Shown here: positions 8,685 to 18,147 of the stretch, one piece after another
Layout: every line of letters starts with the position of its first letter
Position numbering within the stretch: position 1 is the stretch's first letter
NCBI RefSeq assembly: GCF_024723735.1
Contig: NZ_JANQDU010000003.1
Location: 558,001 to 622,000 of the forward strand
Direction of reading: 5' to 3'
Origin: Frigidibacter sp. ROC022
GTDB lineage: Bacteria > Pseudomonadota > Alphaproteobacteria > Rhodobacterales > Rhodobacteraceae
Length of the DNA stretch: 64,000 nucleotides
Made by a program: the position numbers and the translations under genes
The notes under the pieces: generated by a model
What the model was told of the DNA's origin: nothing
Seen by the model: only the letters and a program-made list of their open reading frames with translations
The model's database searches: none

Positions 8685-11600
8685 TCAGTCGATCCGGTTG
8701 CCCTTGAGCGCCAGGTAGATCGCCGGGATCACCAGCACCGTCAGCAGTGTCGACGAGGCCAGGCCGAAGAGCAGCGAGATCGCCAGCCCCTGGAAGATCG
8801 GGTCGCTCAGGATCACCGCGGCGCCGATCATCGCCGCGATCGCGGTCAGCAGGATCGGCTTGAAGCGGATCGACCCGGCCTCCAGCAGAACGTCACGCAA
8901 GGCGCGGCCCGGGCATCGGGCGTTCTTGATGAAGTCCACCAGCAGGATCGAGTTCCGCACGATGATCCCGGCCAGCGCGATGAAGCCGATCATCGAGGTC
9001 GCGGTGAAGGGCGCGCCCAGCAGCCAGTGGCCGCCGAGAATCCCGATGAAGGTCAGCGGGATCGGGGTGAGGATCACCAGCGGCAGCCGGAACGAGCGGA
9101 ACTGCGCCACCACCAGGACATAGATGCCCAGCAGCGCCACCATGAAGGCCGCCCCCATGTCCCGGAAGGTGATCCAGGTCACGTCCCATTCGCCGTCCCA
9201 GAGCAGCGTCACGACGGATTCGTCGGCCGGCTGCCCGTGCAGGCTGATCTGCGGTTTCGGGAGGTCGCCCCAGTCGGTCGCGTCGATCGCCTCCTGCACC
9301 GCCAGCATTCCGTAGAGCGGCGCCTCGAAGGTTCCGGCAAGCTCGGCCGTGACCATCTCGGCCGGGTAGGCATTGTGGCGATAGACCGGGTACGAGGCGA
9401 TTTCCGACCGCAACCGCACGACATCGCCCAGTTCCACCACGCCGCGATCTCCCGGCAGGGCATTGGCCGGCACCGGCACGCCCAGCACCTCGGGGCTCAT
9501 CACCCTCTGGCCCTTGGGCCGTTCGATCACGATCGGGATCGGCGCCCGGCCTTCGCCACGATGCGAATAGCCCACGGTGCGGCTCTGGTTCAGCAGCGCC
9601 AGCGTATCGAAGATATCGCCTTCCTCGACATGGTAGTATTCCACGTCGTCACCCGAGAGCACCGCCCGGACCCGGCGTGCCGGCTGTCCGAAACTGTCGT
9701 CGATATCGACGATAAAGGGAACCGAGGCGAAGATCTCCTTGAGCTTCAGCGCAACCTGGCGGCGGGTTTCGGGATCGGGGCCGTAGATTTCCGCCAGCAG
9801 CGTCGCCAGCACCGGCGGGCCGGGCGGGGTCTCGACCACCTTCAGGCTGGTGCCTTCGGGCACCGAGAGTTTCGCCAGCCGCTCGCGCAGGTCGAGCGCG
9901 ATGTCATGGCTTTCGCGCTCGCGTTCCTCTTTCGAGTCCAGGGCCAGATGCACGTCGCCCAGTTCCGGCGACTGGCGCTGGAAATAGTGCCGCACGAGGC
10001 CGTTGAAATCGAAGGGCGCCGCGGTGCCGGAATAGGTCTCGGCCGCGATCACCTCGTGGATTTCCAGCGCCGCGCGGGCAACGTCATGGGCCACCGCATC
10101 CGTCGCTTCCAGCGAACTGCCTTCGGGCAGGTCGATCACCACCGAGATCTCCGACTTGTTGTCGAAGGGCAGCAGCTTGACCGTCACGTCCTTGGTGTAG
10201 AACAGCAGCGTCGAAGCCACGGTCAGCGCCAGGGTGACCAGCAGGAACAGCCAGGCCGTGAAACGGCTGGCCAGCACCGGCCGGGCAATGGAGCGGTAGA
10301 GCAGCCCCAGCTTGCCGCCATGCGCACTCTCGTGATGCGCCACCGGGGCGCGGCCGGCGATCTTGATCATCAGCCAGGGCGTGACGATCACCGCGACGAA
10401 GAACGAGAAGATCATCGCCGCGCTGGCATTGGCCGGGATCGGGCTCATGTAGGGGCCCATCAGCCCCGAGACGAAGAGCATCGGCAGAAGCGCCGCGACC
10501 ACGGTGAGGGTGGCGACGATGGTCGGGTTGCCGACCTCGGAGACCGCGTCGATCGCCGCCTTGGTACGGGCCCGGCCGTCCTTCATTCCCCAGTGCCGGG
10601 TGATGTTCTCGATCACCACGATCGCGTCATCGACGAGGATCCCGATCGAGAAGATCAGCGCGAAGAGCGACACCCGGTTCAGCGTGTAGCCCATGGCATT
10701 GGCGGCAAAGAGCGTCAGCAGGATCGTCACCGGGATCACCACGGCGACCACGATCGCCTCGCGCCAGCCGATGGCCAGAAGGATCAGCGCCACGATCGAC
10801 AGTGTGGCGAGCCCGAGGTGGAACAGCAGTTCGTTCGATTTCTCCAGCGCCGTCTTGCCGTAGTCGCGGGTCACATGGATGGCCATGGAATCCGGGATGA
10901 CGGTGCCCTGCAGCTCGTCGACCGCCGCGAAGATGCTCTGGGTCACAAGCACCGCGTTGGCACCGGCCCGCTTGGCAAAGGCCAGGGTGACGGCGGGCAC
11001 CCGCTCGACCCCGTCCGGGCCGCGGGTCACGGATGACACCAGGGCGGTCTCGGGGTCCGAGACGAAGGCGACGTCGGCCACGTCACGGACATAGACGGTA
11101 CGGCCGTCGCGGGTGACCAGCGGCAGGTTGCCGATCTCCTCGGGCGTGGTCAGCGTTTCGCCCGCGACCAGCTGAATCTGCTCGCCGCCGTCGCTGATGG
11201 TTCCGGTCGGGAACGACCGGTTGGCCTGACCGACCTTGCCGGCAAGCTGCTGCAGGGTGACACCGTAGAGCGCCAGCTTGTCGGGTTGCGGTGCGATCCG
11301 AAGCCGGGTCTCGGCGCCGCCGACGATATAGGACAGTCCGACATCGTCGATCTTGGCGACCTCGACCTGCACCTCCTTTGCCACGCGGGTCAGGTCGGCG
11401 GCGCTGATTCCGGTGACTCCGGGCGCCGGGGTGAGGGTGACGGTGGCGACCGCGACATCATTGATGCCGCGTCCCACGATCAGCGGTTCGGGAATGCCGA
11501 CCGGAATCCGGTCCAGATTGGCGCGCACCTTTTCGTGCACCCGGAGGATCGCCGCATCGGCATCGGTGCCGACCAGAAAGCGGGCGGTGACCATGACCTG

Positions 11601-11954
11601 GTCGTCCATGCTCCGGGAATAGACATGCTCGACCCCGTCGATGGCGCGGACGATGGTTTCCAGCGGCTCGGTGATCAGCTTGGTGGCGTCCTGGGCCTTC
11701 AACCCGTCGGCCTGCACGAGGATGTCGACCATCGGCACCGAGATCTGCGGTTCTTCCTCGCGCGGGAGCACGACCAGCGCCATCAGGCCGACGACGATCG
11801 CCGCCAGCAGGAACAGCGGCGTCAGCGGCGAACCGATGAAGGCCCGGGTCAGAAAACCGGCGATGCCCAGCGTGCGCGGGATCGGGTTGGTCGGTTCGGG
11901 GACGCAATCGTCGCCATCGGGCGCGGGGGCGGGGGGGCGCGTCGGATCACTCAT
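8685..11954 (-). CDS. RND-family efflux transporter, inner-membrane permease subunit
   Basis: 1089 aa, full length for an AcrB/MexB-type pump. It has the N-terminal membrane helix (LTPLFLLAAIVVGLMALVVLP), large periplasmic repeats and two membrane halves. The proton-relay helix is GILVDDAIVVIENITRHW, with the paired aspartates characteristic of the family. The relatively long N-terminal tail and overall type resemble the RND group often found with a DUF2892 protein and a short adaptor. The start overlaps the end of the adaptor gene by 8 nt, so the two are co-translated. No outer-membrane channel gene is present nearby. The substrate is unknown. Confidence 0.93.
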   Translation of the reverse strand: MSDPTRPPAPAPDGDDCVPEPTNPIPRTLGIAGFLTRAFIGSPLTPLFLLAAIVVGLMALVVLPREEEPQISVPMVDILVQADGLKAQDATKLITEPLETIVRAIDGVEHVYSRSMDDQVMVTARFLVGTDADAAILRVHEKVRANLDRIPVGIPEPLIVGRGINDVAVATVTLTPAPGVTGISAADLTRVAKEVQVEVAKIDDVGLSYIVGGAETRLRIAPQPDKLALYGVTLQQLAGKVGQANRSFPTGTISDGGEQIQLVAGETLTTPEEIGNLPLVTRDGRTVYVRDVADVAFVSDPETALVSSVTRGPDGVERVPAVTLAFAKRAGANAVLVTQSIFAAVDELQGTVIPDSMAIHVTRDYGKTALEKSNELLFHLGLATLSIVALILLAIGWREAIVVAVVIPVTILLTLFAANAMGYTLNRVSLFALIFSIGILVDDAIVVIENITRHWGMKDGRARTKAAIDAVSEVGNPTIVATLTVVAALLPMLFVSGLMGPYMSPIPANASAAMIFSFFVAVIVTPWLMIKIAGRAPVAHHESAHGGKLGLLYRSIARPVLASRFTAWLFLLVTLALTVASTLLFYTKDVTVKLLPFDNKSEISVVIDLPEGSSLEATDAVAHDVARAALEIHEVIAAETYSGTAAPFDFNGLVRHYFQRQSPELGDVHLALDSKEERERESHDIALDLRERLAKLSVPEGTSLKVVETPPGPPVLATLLAEIYGPDPETRRQVALKLKEIFASVPFIVDIDDSFGQPARRVRAVLSGDDVEYYHVEEGDIFDTLALLNQSRTVGYSHRGEGRAPIPIVIERPKGQRVMSPEVLGVPVPANALPGDRGVVELGDVVRLRSEIASYPVYRHNAYPAEMVTAELAGTFEAPLYGMLAVQEAIDATDWGDLPKPQISLHGQPADESVVTLLWDGEWDVTWITFRDMGAAFMVALLGIYVLVVAQFRSFRLPLVILTPIPLTFIGILGGHWLLGAPFTATSMIGFIALAGIIVRNSILLVDFIKNARCPGRALRDVLLEAGSIRFKPILLTAIAAMIGAAVILSDPIFQGLAISLLFGLASSTLLTVLVIPAIYLALKGNRID

Positions 11955-12915
11955 CGTTCAGCACCAGAACATCGCCGGACCGCAGGCCGGATACGATTTC
12001 GACCAGGGGCTGGCCCCCGGCATCGACAGGTCCGCCGGGCACCACGACCCGTTCGATCGGGCCATCGGCGCCTTCGACGGTGAGGAAATCGAGCCCCTCG
12101 CGATGGCTCAGCGCCTCGGCGGGCACCGCCAGGGTGCTGCGCTGGCCGACCGCCAGCCGCACCGCGACCCTTGCGCCGGTGAAGCGCGGGTCCAGCCCGG
12201 CAACCTCGATATCGGCCTGCACCCGGCCGCCCGCGATCAGCGGGTAGACCTTGGCCAGCCGCCCGGTGGCGGCGTCGGCGCCGTCGCCGATCACGATCGA
12301 GTCGCCCTCGTGCAGGCTGTCGGCATAGCGCTCGGGCACCTGGAGGCGCAGGAAGAAACCGCCCGAGCCGACGGTGGCGATCGGTTCGCCCGGCATGATG
12401 ACCTCTCCGGTCGCGACCGGCACGCTCAGCACGATGCCGTCGGCCGGTGCCAGAACCGAGCCCTCGGCCTGGGTCTGGGTCACCCGGTCGCGATCGGCTC
12501 GCAGCGACAGCAACTGGCCGTTGACCACATCGACCTGGGTGCGCAATGCGTCCAGCCGCTGCGCGGTCGAGACGCCTTTCTCGACCAGCGCCTCGCCGCG
12601 CGCCAGTTCGGCTTGGGCGTTCTCGAGCTGGGCTTCCGCGGCCTCGATCTGGGCGTCGATGGCGGCCAGCTGATAGGCCAGCTTGTCATCCTCGACCAGC
12701 CCGATCGGGACGCCGGCCTGAACCGTGTCGCCCTCGGTCACCTCGAGTTCGCTTATCGTGCCGCCGATACGGGCCCGGGCCGGAACCGTTCGGCGGGCCT
12801 CGACGGTGGCATAGACGGATTTCCATTCGGTCACATCGACCGCCTGCACCACCATGGTCTCGGCGAGGGCAGGGGTGGCCAGCAGCCCCAGGGCCAGCAA
12901 ACTCGCGCGGATCAT
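11947..12915 (-). CDS. RND efflux periplasmic adaptor (membrane fusion protein)
   Basis: 322 aa, on the short side for the HlyD/AcrA family. A signal peptide is visible (residues 1-18, ending ALA). Then come a lipoyl-like half (RARIGGTISELEVTEGDTV), a coiled coil rich in Ala/Glu/Gln (about 80-140), the second lipoyl half (GSVLAPADGIVLS) and beta-barrel domains. The start overlaps the stop of the upstream small gene by one base (TGATG) and the end overlaps the RND start, so the three genes are one translationally coupled unit. Confidence 0.92.
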   Translation of the reverse strand: MIRASLLALGLLATPALAETMVVQAVDVTEWKSVYATVEARRTVPARARIGGTISELEVTEGDTVQAGVPIGLVEDDKLAYQLAAIDAQIEAAEAQLENAQAELARGEALVEKGVSTAQRLDALRTQVDVVNGQLLSLRADRDRVTQTQAEGSVLAPADGIVLSVPVATGEVIMPGEPIATVGSGGFFLRLQVPERYADSLHEGDSIVIGDGADAATGRLAKVYPLIAGGRVQADIEVAGLDPRFTGARVAVRLAVGQRSTLAVPAEALSHREGLDFLTVEGADGPIERVVVPGGPVDAGGQPLVEIVSGLRSGDVLVLNDE

Positions 12916-13115
12916 CAGAATGCCTTTCCTGCGGGAACCCCGAGGGCACGGAAGGCAATCGCCGCCGGGCAGAACCCGGTGAAGGCCGATTGCAGCATGT
13001 TGAGCCCGGCAAAACCTGTGAGCAGCAGCCAGTACGGCGACACCAGCCAGGTCAGCAGGGCCGAGGTGAGAACGACGATACCAGCAAAGGCGAGAACAGC
13101 ACGGTCGAGTGTCAT
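12915..13115 (-). CDS. Small DUF2892 (YgaP-type transmembrane) protein
   Basis: 66 aa with two hydrophobic segments (AVLAFAGIVVLTSALLTWLV and PYWLLLTGFAGLNMLQSAFTG) followed by FCPAAIAFRALGVP. This is the DUF2892 membrane module that occurs alone or attached to rhodanese in YgaP. I chose the ATG at 13115, preceded by AGGATC, rather than a longer reading to 13160 with an Arg/Thr-rich extension. It heads the RND operon and may link it to sulfur or thiol chemistry, which is inference from the family. Confidence 0.8.
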   Translation of the reverse strand: MTLDRAVLAFAGIVVLTSALLTWLVSPYWLLLTGFAGLNMLQSAFTGFCPAAIAFRALGVPAGKAF

Positions 13116-13270
13116 GGTAGTGATCCTGATCCTGATTGTGGTGGTGGCGCGATTCGCCACGTTGGGGTCACCCTATTTGAAAAGACGGTGATGGGTCTGT
13201 GACAAGGTCACCGGCCCGCCACGATCGCGTCCCTGTCGCGGGCGGGCTGCCGGTGCCCGGTCCGGTCCGG

Positions 13271-13687
13271 CTAGCCGCCGCCGGGGATCGCCGACCAGTT
13301 CTCGGCCAGCGCCCGCAATACATCGGCGCGGCTGACCTGGCCGACCAGCCGCCCGGCCTCGGTAACCGGAAAACGGCGGTACTCGCTGCCGAGAAACCGC
13401 TCGGCCGCGGCCAGCAGGTCCATGCTGCCGTCGATCGTCTCGGGGTCGCGGCTCATGAACTCGGCGACCGAGGCGCCGGGGCTCTGGTGATAGGCGGCAT
13501 GGAGCGCGGCGCGCAGGCAGTCCTTCTTGGACAGGACGCCGACCAGTGCGCCCTTGTCGTCCACCACGCAGGCCCCGGAAATCCCGTGTTCCAGCAGCAG
13601 CGACATTGCCCGCAGGATGTCCATCTCGGGTGTCAGCACGATCAGCTTGCGGGCCATGATGTCGGCGATGCAGGGCAGGTGGGTCAT
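13271..13687 (-). CDS. Protein of two CBS domains
   Basis: 138 aa, composed almost entirely of two CBS motifs: IADIMARKLIVLTPEMDILRA...GACVVDDKGALVGVLSKKD, and VAEFMSRDPETID...RRFPVTEAGRLVGQVSRADV. CBS pairs bind adenylates and often sense energy charge. It overlaps the end of nqrM by 4 nt (ATGA) and is the last gene of the NQR-type operon, so it may be a regulatory partner of the complex. That role is inference. Confidence 0.88.
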   Translation of the reverse strand: MTHLPCIADIMARKLIVLTPEMDILRAMSLLLEHGISGACVVDDKGALVGVLSKKDCLRAALHAAYHQSPGASVAEFMSRDPETIDGSMDLLAAAERFLGSEYRRFPVTEAGRLVGQVSRADVLRALAENWSAIPGGG

Positions 13688-13869
13688 CTCGCGTCCTCCT
13701 CCGGGGCGGCGTCGGCGCCGCGTTTCCGGCAGCCCGCGCAGGCTGCCCCCGGCACGCAGGCCAGACCGCCGCAGGACCCCTTGATCGGTGGCCGCCCGAA
13801 CAGAACGCCCAGCGACAGGCCGAGGAAGGTCAGCGCGATCCCGGCGAAGGTGATGAGGAAGATGGCCAT
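13684..13869 (-). CDS. nqrM: NqrM-type Na+-NQR maturation factor
   Basis: 61 aa. One membrane helix (IFLITFAGIALTFLGLSLGVLF) is followed by GRPPIKGSCGGLACVP and further cysteines (AACAGC). This Cys-rich tail after a single helix is the NqrM signature; the family is needed to assemble the iron site between NqrD and NqrE. It lies 9 nt after apbE, as in canonical nqr operons. Its presence supports a functional NqrD/NqrE iron-sulfur site despite the odd NqrB. Confidence 0.85.
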   Translation of the reverse strand: MAIFLITFAGIALTFLGLSLGVLFGRPPIKGSCGGLACVPGAACAGCRKRGADAAPEEDAR

Positions 13870-13878
13870 GGCTGTCTC

Positions 13879-14859
13879 CTATCCGATGATCCGGTCGGCA
13901 AAGCCGCCGGTGAAGGTGGCCGCCAGCCCGGCTCCGTCGCGGGCCAGGAACAGCGCCGGGATGCCTTGCGCTTCGGCCAGTTCGGGGCCGGCCTCGGCGC
14001 CGAGTGCGAACAGCGCGGTGGCCAGGGCGTCGGCGGTCATGCCCCGCGGCGCGAAGACCGAGACCGAGGTCAGGGCGGTCTCGGCGGGCCGGTGCCGGGC
14101 CGGGTCAATGATGTGGCCGTAGCGGTGGCCGCCCGCGACATAGCTGTTGATCTTGTCGCCCGAGGTCGCCAGCGCCTCGCCCGCGAGTTCGACGACATGC
14201 AGATGGCCGGCACGCCCCGGGCGCGGGTCCTCGATCCCGACCTTCCAGGGGCGGCCCTGCGGGTGTGCGCCTAGCCCCGCCACCTCGCCGCCGATCTCGA
14301 TCAGGAAGTCGCGCTGGCCCAGACCCGCCAGGGTCGAAACCGCGCGGTCCAGCGCATGGCCCTTGGCGATGCCGCAAAGGTCGAGGCTTTGCCGCGGGTC
14401 GGCCTTGCGGGCCGCGTCGGCGGAAAGCTCCAGCCCGGCAAAGCTGCCCTCGGGCGGCTGATGGATCGGGCCGAAGCCATAGCGCCCGACCAGCCCGCCA
14501 AGCGTCGGGTCGAAGGCGCCGCCGGTCAGTGCGGCGATCCGTCGGGCCTCGCGCAGGTTCGCCAGGGTCGCGCCCGAAAGCGGCAGCCAGTCGGCGGTCT
14601 CGGTCAGGTTGAACCGGGTGATCTCGCTGTCATGCCGATAGGGCGACATCGCCGCATCCACCGCGCCGACCACGCCGACCATCGCCGCCGCGATCGCGGC
14701 ACTGTCGGCCTCCGCGGCCAGCCGCACCCGCCAGTCGGCGCCGAAGGCCGGTCCGCTGATCTCGATCAGCTCGCCGCTGTCGGCCCGGGTCTCCCGCGCC
14801 GTGGCCATCGCCGCCAGCGCGGCGGCGCCGAAGATGTAATCGCGTCGGGTCAGGCGCAT
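13879..14859 (-). CDS. apbE: FAD:protein FMN transferase (ApbE)
   Basis: 326 aa. It attaches FMN by a phosphoester bond to Thr in S/TGAT motifs of NqrB/NqrC-type proteins, outside the cytoplasmic membrane. A Tat-like start (TRRDYIFGAAALAAMATA) is seen. ApbE motifs are present: LDLCGIAKGHALD, IEIGGEVAGLG, YGHIIDPARHRP and MTADALATALFALG. It lies between nqrF and nqrM, separated by 3 and 9 nt. In this operon it should modify NqrC (Thr235), because the NqrB here has no acceptor motif. Confidence 0.92.
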   Translation of the reverse strand: MRLTRRDYIFGAAALAAMATARETRADSGELIEISGPAFGADWRVRLAAEADSAAIAAAMVGVVGAVDAAMSPYRHDSEITRFNLTETADWLPLSGATLANLREARRIAALTGGAFDPTLGGLVGRYGFGPIHQPPEGSFAGLELSADAARKADPRQSLDLCGIAKGHALDRAVSTLAGLGQRDFLIEIGGEVAGLGAHPQGRPWKVGIEDPRPGRAGHLHVVELAGEALATSGDKINSYVAGGHRYGHIIDPARHRPAETALTSVSVFAPRGMTADALATALFALGAEAGPELAEAQGIPALFLARDGAGLAATFTGGFADRIIG

Positions 14860-14862
14860 CGC

Positions 14863-16086
14863 TCAGCCTCCGAAATCGTCGTTGAATATCCGCTCGGGGT
14901 CCACGCCCAGAGCGTCCAGCATGTTCAGCACCGCGCGGATCATCAGCGGCGGGCCGCAGAGGAAGTAGTCGCAGTCCTGCGGTGCCGGATGCTCGGCCAG
15001 GTAGAGCCGGTGCGCGACCTCGTGGACAAAGCCGGTGGCCCCCTGCCAGTCGTCGCCCGGCGCCGGATCGGACAGTGCGGCGGTCCAGTGGAAATTCGGA
15101 TGCTCGGCCTGCAGCCGGTCGAATTCCTCCTGGTAGAAAAGGTCCACCTTGCTGCGGGCGCCGTACCAGAAGCTCATCTTGCGGGTGGTCTTCTGGCGCA
15201 GGAGCTGGTCCGAGATGATCGCCCGCAGCGGCGCCATGCCGACCCCGCCGCCGATGAAGACCATCTCGCGGTCGTTGTCCTGCGCCGCGATCGAGCCATA
15301 GGGACCCTTCACCGGCACTGCGTCGCCCGGCTTCAGGCCGAACAGCCAGGACGAGACCACACCCGGCGGCAGGCCCGGCGGGCTGGGCGGCGGCACCGCC
15401 AGCCGGATCAGCAGGGTGATCTGATCGGCCGGCTCCAGCGCGTTGCTGGCGATGGAATAGGCGCGGGCGACGGTCTCGCTGCTCTCGGAGGTCAGCGCGG
15501 GCAGGCCCATCTGCTTCCAGGCCTCGACATGTTCCGGTGCGACAGAGACATCGGCAAAGCGCATCCGGTAGGGCGGCGCCTCGGTCATCACGAAGGCACC
15601 GGGGGTGAAGCTGAAGTCGCTGCCCTCGGGCAGGGCCAGCACGATCTCGCGGATCAGTGGCGCCACCGAGCGGGTCGAGCGTACGGTGCAGGCATAGCTC
15701 TGCGCCGAGAGCAGGCTTTCCGGAACCGAGACCGCCAGGTCGCTGCGCAGGGTGGTCTGGCAGGCCAGCCGCATGCCGGAGGCGATCTCCTGCCGCGACA
15801 ACAGCGCCTCTTCGGTGGGCAGGGCCGGGCCGCTGCCTTCGGTGATCTTCAGCCGGCACTGGCCGCAGGTGCCGTTGCCGCCGCAGGCGGCCGGCAGGGC
15901 GACCCCCGCCTCGGCAAGGGCGTTGATCAGCCGGCTGCCCTTGGGCGCGGTGATCTCGCTGCGCTGGTTGAGCCGGATCGTCACCGTGCCGCGCGGCAGA
16001 AGCGCCATCCGTGCCAGCAATACCAGCACCACCAGCATCAGCACGATGCCGACGAAAACCGCGGATCCGAGAAGCGCTTCGGTCAT
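14863..16086 (-). CDS. nqrF: Na+-NQR subunit F (NADH dehydrogenase, 2Fe-2S/FAD)
   Basis: 407 aa, canonical length. One N-terminal membrane helix (about 7-30) is followed by a ferredoxin domain with [15 protein letters not shown] and a fourth cysteine in RLACQTTL, then an FAD/NADH reductase module with RAYSIAS (FAD), [13 protein letters not shown] (NADH) and a late [10 protein letters not shown]. It starts with an ATGA overlap on nqrE. It takes electrons from NADH and would deliver them to the membrane subunits. All cofactor motifs are intact. Confidence 0.94.
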   Translation of the reverse strand: MTEALLGSAVFVGIVLMLVVLVLLARMALLPRGTVTIRLNQRSEITAPKGSRLINALAEAGVALPAACGGNGTCGQCRLKITEGSGPALPTEEALLSRQEIASGMRLACQTTLRSDLAVSVPESLLSAQSYACTVRSTRSVAPLIREIVLALPEGSDFSFTPGAFVMTEAPPYRMRFADVSVAPEHVEAWKQMGLPALTSESSETVARAYSIASNALEPADQITLLIRLAVPPPSPPGLPPGVVSSWLFGLKPGDAVPVKGPYGSIAAQDNDREMVFIGGGVGMAPLRAIISDQLLRQKTTRKMSFWYGARSKVDLFYQEEFDRLQAEHPNFHWTAALSDPAPGDDWQGATGFVHEVAHRLYLAEHPAPQDCDYFLCGPPLMIRAVLNMLDALGVDPERIFNDDFGG

Positions 16087-16685
16087 GGCAGTTCCACCAG
16101 GGCAAAGCCACCGAAGGCCATCGCGATCAGCCCGGTGGTGATGAAGGCCAGCCCCAGGCCGCGCAGCCCCTCGGGGGCATCGGCATAGCGAAGCCGCTCG
16201 CGGATCGCGGCGAAGGTCAGGATCGCCAAAGCCCAGCCGGTGCCGCTGCCCAGGCCCCAGACCAGGCTTTCCGGCAGGGAATAGCGCCGCTCGACCATGA
16301 ACAGGCTGCCGCCGAGGATGGCGCAGTTGACGGTGATCAGCGGCAGGTAGATGCCCAGGCTGCGGGCCAGCGCCGGCACGAAACGGTCGAGCACCATCTC
16401 GAGTATCTGGACCACCGCGGCGATCACGCCGATGAAGCTCATCAGCTTGAGAAAGCTCAGATCGGCCTCGGGAAGCCCGGCCCAGGCCCAGGCGCCTTCG
16501 ATCAGCAGGCCCTGAAAGATCAGGTGGTTGATCGGCACCGTCAGGGTCTGCACCACGATCATCGCCAGGCCGAGACCAAGCGCCGTATCGACCCGTTTCG
16601 ACACCGCCAGGAAGGTGCAGATGCCCAGGAAGAAGGTCAGCGCCAGATTGTCCTGGAAGACCGAATGGACGAAGATCTCGATCAT
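16083..16685 (-). CDS. nqrE: Na+-NQR subunit E
   Basis: 200 aa with six hydrophobic helices. The two half-membrane motifs that carry the cysteines of the intramembrane iron centre are conserved: [13 protein letters not shown] and [24 protein letters not shown] and GFGSG-like GLGSGTGW also match NqrE. It overlaps nqrD and nqrF by ATGA junctions. It is clearly NqrE rather than RnfA by gene order and by the nearby nqrF and nqrA. Confidence 0.93.
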   Translation of the reverse strand: MIEIFVHSVFQDNLALTFFLGICTFLAVSKRVDTALGLGLAMIVVQTLTVPINHLIFQGLLIEGAWAWAGLPEADLSFLKLMSFIGVIAAVVQILEMVLDRFVPALARSLGIYLPLITVNCAILGGSLFMVERRYSLPESLVWGLGSGTGWALAILTFAAIRERLRYADAPEGLRGLGLAFITTGLIAMAFGGFALVELP

Positions 16686-17347
16686 CGGCCGGCCTCCCCG
16701 GAGTCAGACGACAGGATCGGATAGTCGTCGGCCTCGACCTGCTCGGGCCGCAGGCTGCGGATGATCCAGATCAGCAGGCCGATCAGCACGAAGGCACTGG
16801 GCGCCAGAAGCATGAAGCCCAGGGGTTGGAACCAGCCGCCCTCCGAGGCCAGCGGCAGCACCTGCCAGCCGAACAGGCTGCCCGAGCCCAGGGGTTCGCG
16901 GATCAGCGCCACGAGCATCAGGATCAGGCTGTAGCCCAGCCCGTTGCCGATGGCATCCAGCAGGCTGGCCCCGACCGGGTTGCGCAGGGCAAAGCTCTCG
17001 GCCCGGCCCAGCACCACGCAATTGGTGACGATCAGCCCGACGAAGATCGACAGGCGCTGGCTCATCTCGAAGGCGAAGGCGCGCAGGAACTGGTCGGCGA
17101 CGATGACCAGCGAGGCGATGATGGTGATCTGCACCACCAGCCGGATCGAGGCCGGCAGGTGGTGGCGGATCAGGCTGATGGCGGTGCTCGACCCGGCCAG
17201 CACGGCGATCAGCGCCAGGCTCATGGTCAGCGCGGTGGCGAGCGATGTCGTCACCGCCAGCGCCGAGCAGATGCCGAGGATCTGCAGGGTGATCGGGTTC
17301 TCGTCGATCAGCGGCGCGGTCAGGGTGCGCAGACGCGGGTTGGACAT
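16682..17347 (-). CDS. nqrD: Na+-NQR subunit D
   Basis: 221 aa with about six helices. Cysteines in [14 protein letters not shown] and [15 protein letters not shown] match the iron-ligating cysteines of Nqr[20 protein letters not shown] is also typical. I chose the ATG at 17347, which overlaps the nqrC stop by one base (TGATG); a longer in-frame reading would run deep into nqrC and encodes nothing recognisable. It is paired with NqrE to form the inverted-topology core of the pump. Confidence 0.93.
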   Translation of the reverse strand: MSNPRLRTLTAPLIDENPITLQILGICSALAVTTSLATALTMSLALIAVLAGSSTAISLIRHHLPASIRLVVQITIIASLVIVADQFLRAFAFEMSQRLSIFVGLIVTNCVVLGRAESFALRNPVGASLLDAIGNGLGYSLILMLVALIREPLGSGSLFGWQVLPLASEGGWFQPLGFMLLAPSAFVLIGLLIWIIRSLRPEQVEADDYPILSSDSGEAGR

Positions 17348-18147
17348 CAGAACTCTCCCGCTTTCAGACGGGCCAGGAACGGCCCATAGCCCATGGGACC
17401 GACCCAGAACCGCACCAGGTTTCCGACCCCGCCCGAGGAATAGGTGGCGCCGGTGATCGCATCGACCTCGTTCGGCCCCTCGGCGCCGGCGACCACCTTG
17501 ATGGCGATCGCGCCGCCGGCATCGGTCAGGCTCTTGCCGGCCCAGAGCGCCTGCCATTCCGGCTCGGCGATCCGTGCGCCCAGCCCGGGCGTGTCGCCCT
17601 GCTCGTAGATGCTGAGGCCGGCGATCGTGTCCAGGTCGCCCTCCAGCGCCAGATAGGCGCGGATGGTCGATTGATAGCCCTGGCCGTAGACCGGCAGCAC
17701 CACCAGCGCCAGGCCGTCGGCATTGCGCATCAGATAGACCGGGGCCAGGTTCGGCCGCCGTCCGATCCCGGCGATGTCGGCTTCGGGCGGCAGCGCGATG
17801 CTGAGAGCGGCATCACTCTGCGCGGCGATGAAATCGTAATCGGCCGCGGCGATGTCGGGGTCGATCGCGCCGCTGTCGAGATCGACGACCACCTGTTGCA
17901 GGCTTTCGGCGCCGGTCTCGCGCAGGATATTCGCCAGGCCGGGCAGGGCGGCGATCATGCCGGCCAGCTGTTCTTCCCGCGCGGCGTCGAGTTGTGCCTG
18001 CTGGCGCGGCTTCAGGGCGATCGCGGTGAACGAGACGGTGGTGGCCGAGACCAGGGCGACCAGGAAGGCGACGCCCAGGGTCTTGGTCAGGCTCTCGTTC
18101 GGCAGGGCCAGGAAACGGGCCCAGAGGTTGCGGCGCGGCTCAGCCAT
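17347..18147 (-). CDS. nqrC: Na+-NQR subunit C (covalent-FMN protein)
   Basis: 266 aa. It has an N-terminal membrane anchor (about 22-45) and a periplasmic FMN domain. The FMN acceptor motif is intact in [15 protein letters not shown], with Thr235 as the likely attachment point. [19 protein letters not shown] and [17 protein letters not shown] are typical NqrC blocks. It overlaps nqrB by 8 nt. This subunit keeps its flavin site, in contrast to its neighbour NqrB. Confidence 0.93.
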   Translation of the reverse strand: MAEPRRNLWARFLALPNESLTKTLGVAFLVALVSATTVSFTAIALKPRQQAQLDAAREEQLAGMIAALPGLANILRETGAESLQQVVVDLDSGAIDPDIAAADYDFIAAQSDAALSIALPPEADIAGIGRRPNLAPVYLMRNADGLALVVLPVYGQGYQSTIRAYLALEGDLDTIAGLSIYEQGDTPGLGARIAEPEWQALWAGKSLTDAGGAIAIKVVAGAEGPNEVDAITGATYSSGGVGNLVRFWVGPMGYGPFLARLKAGEF

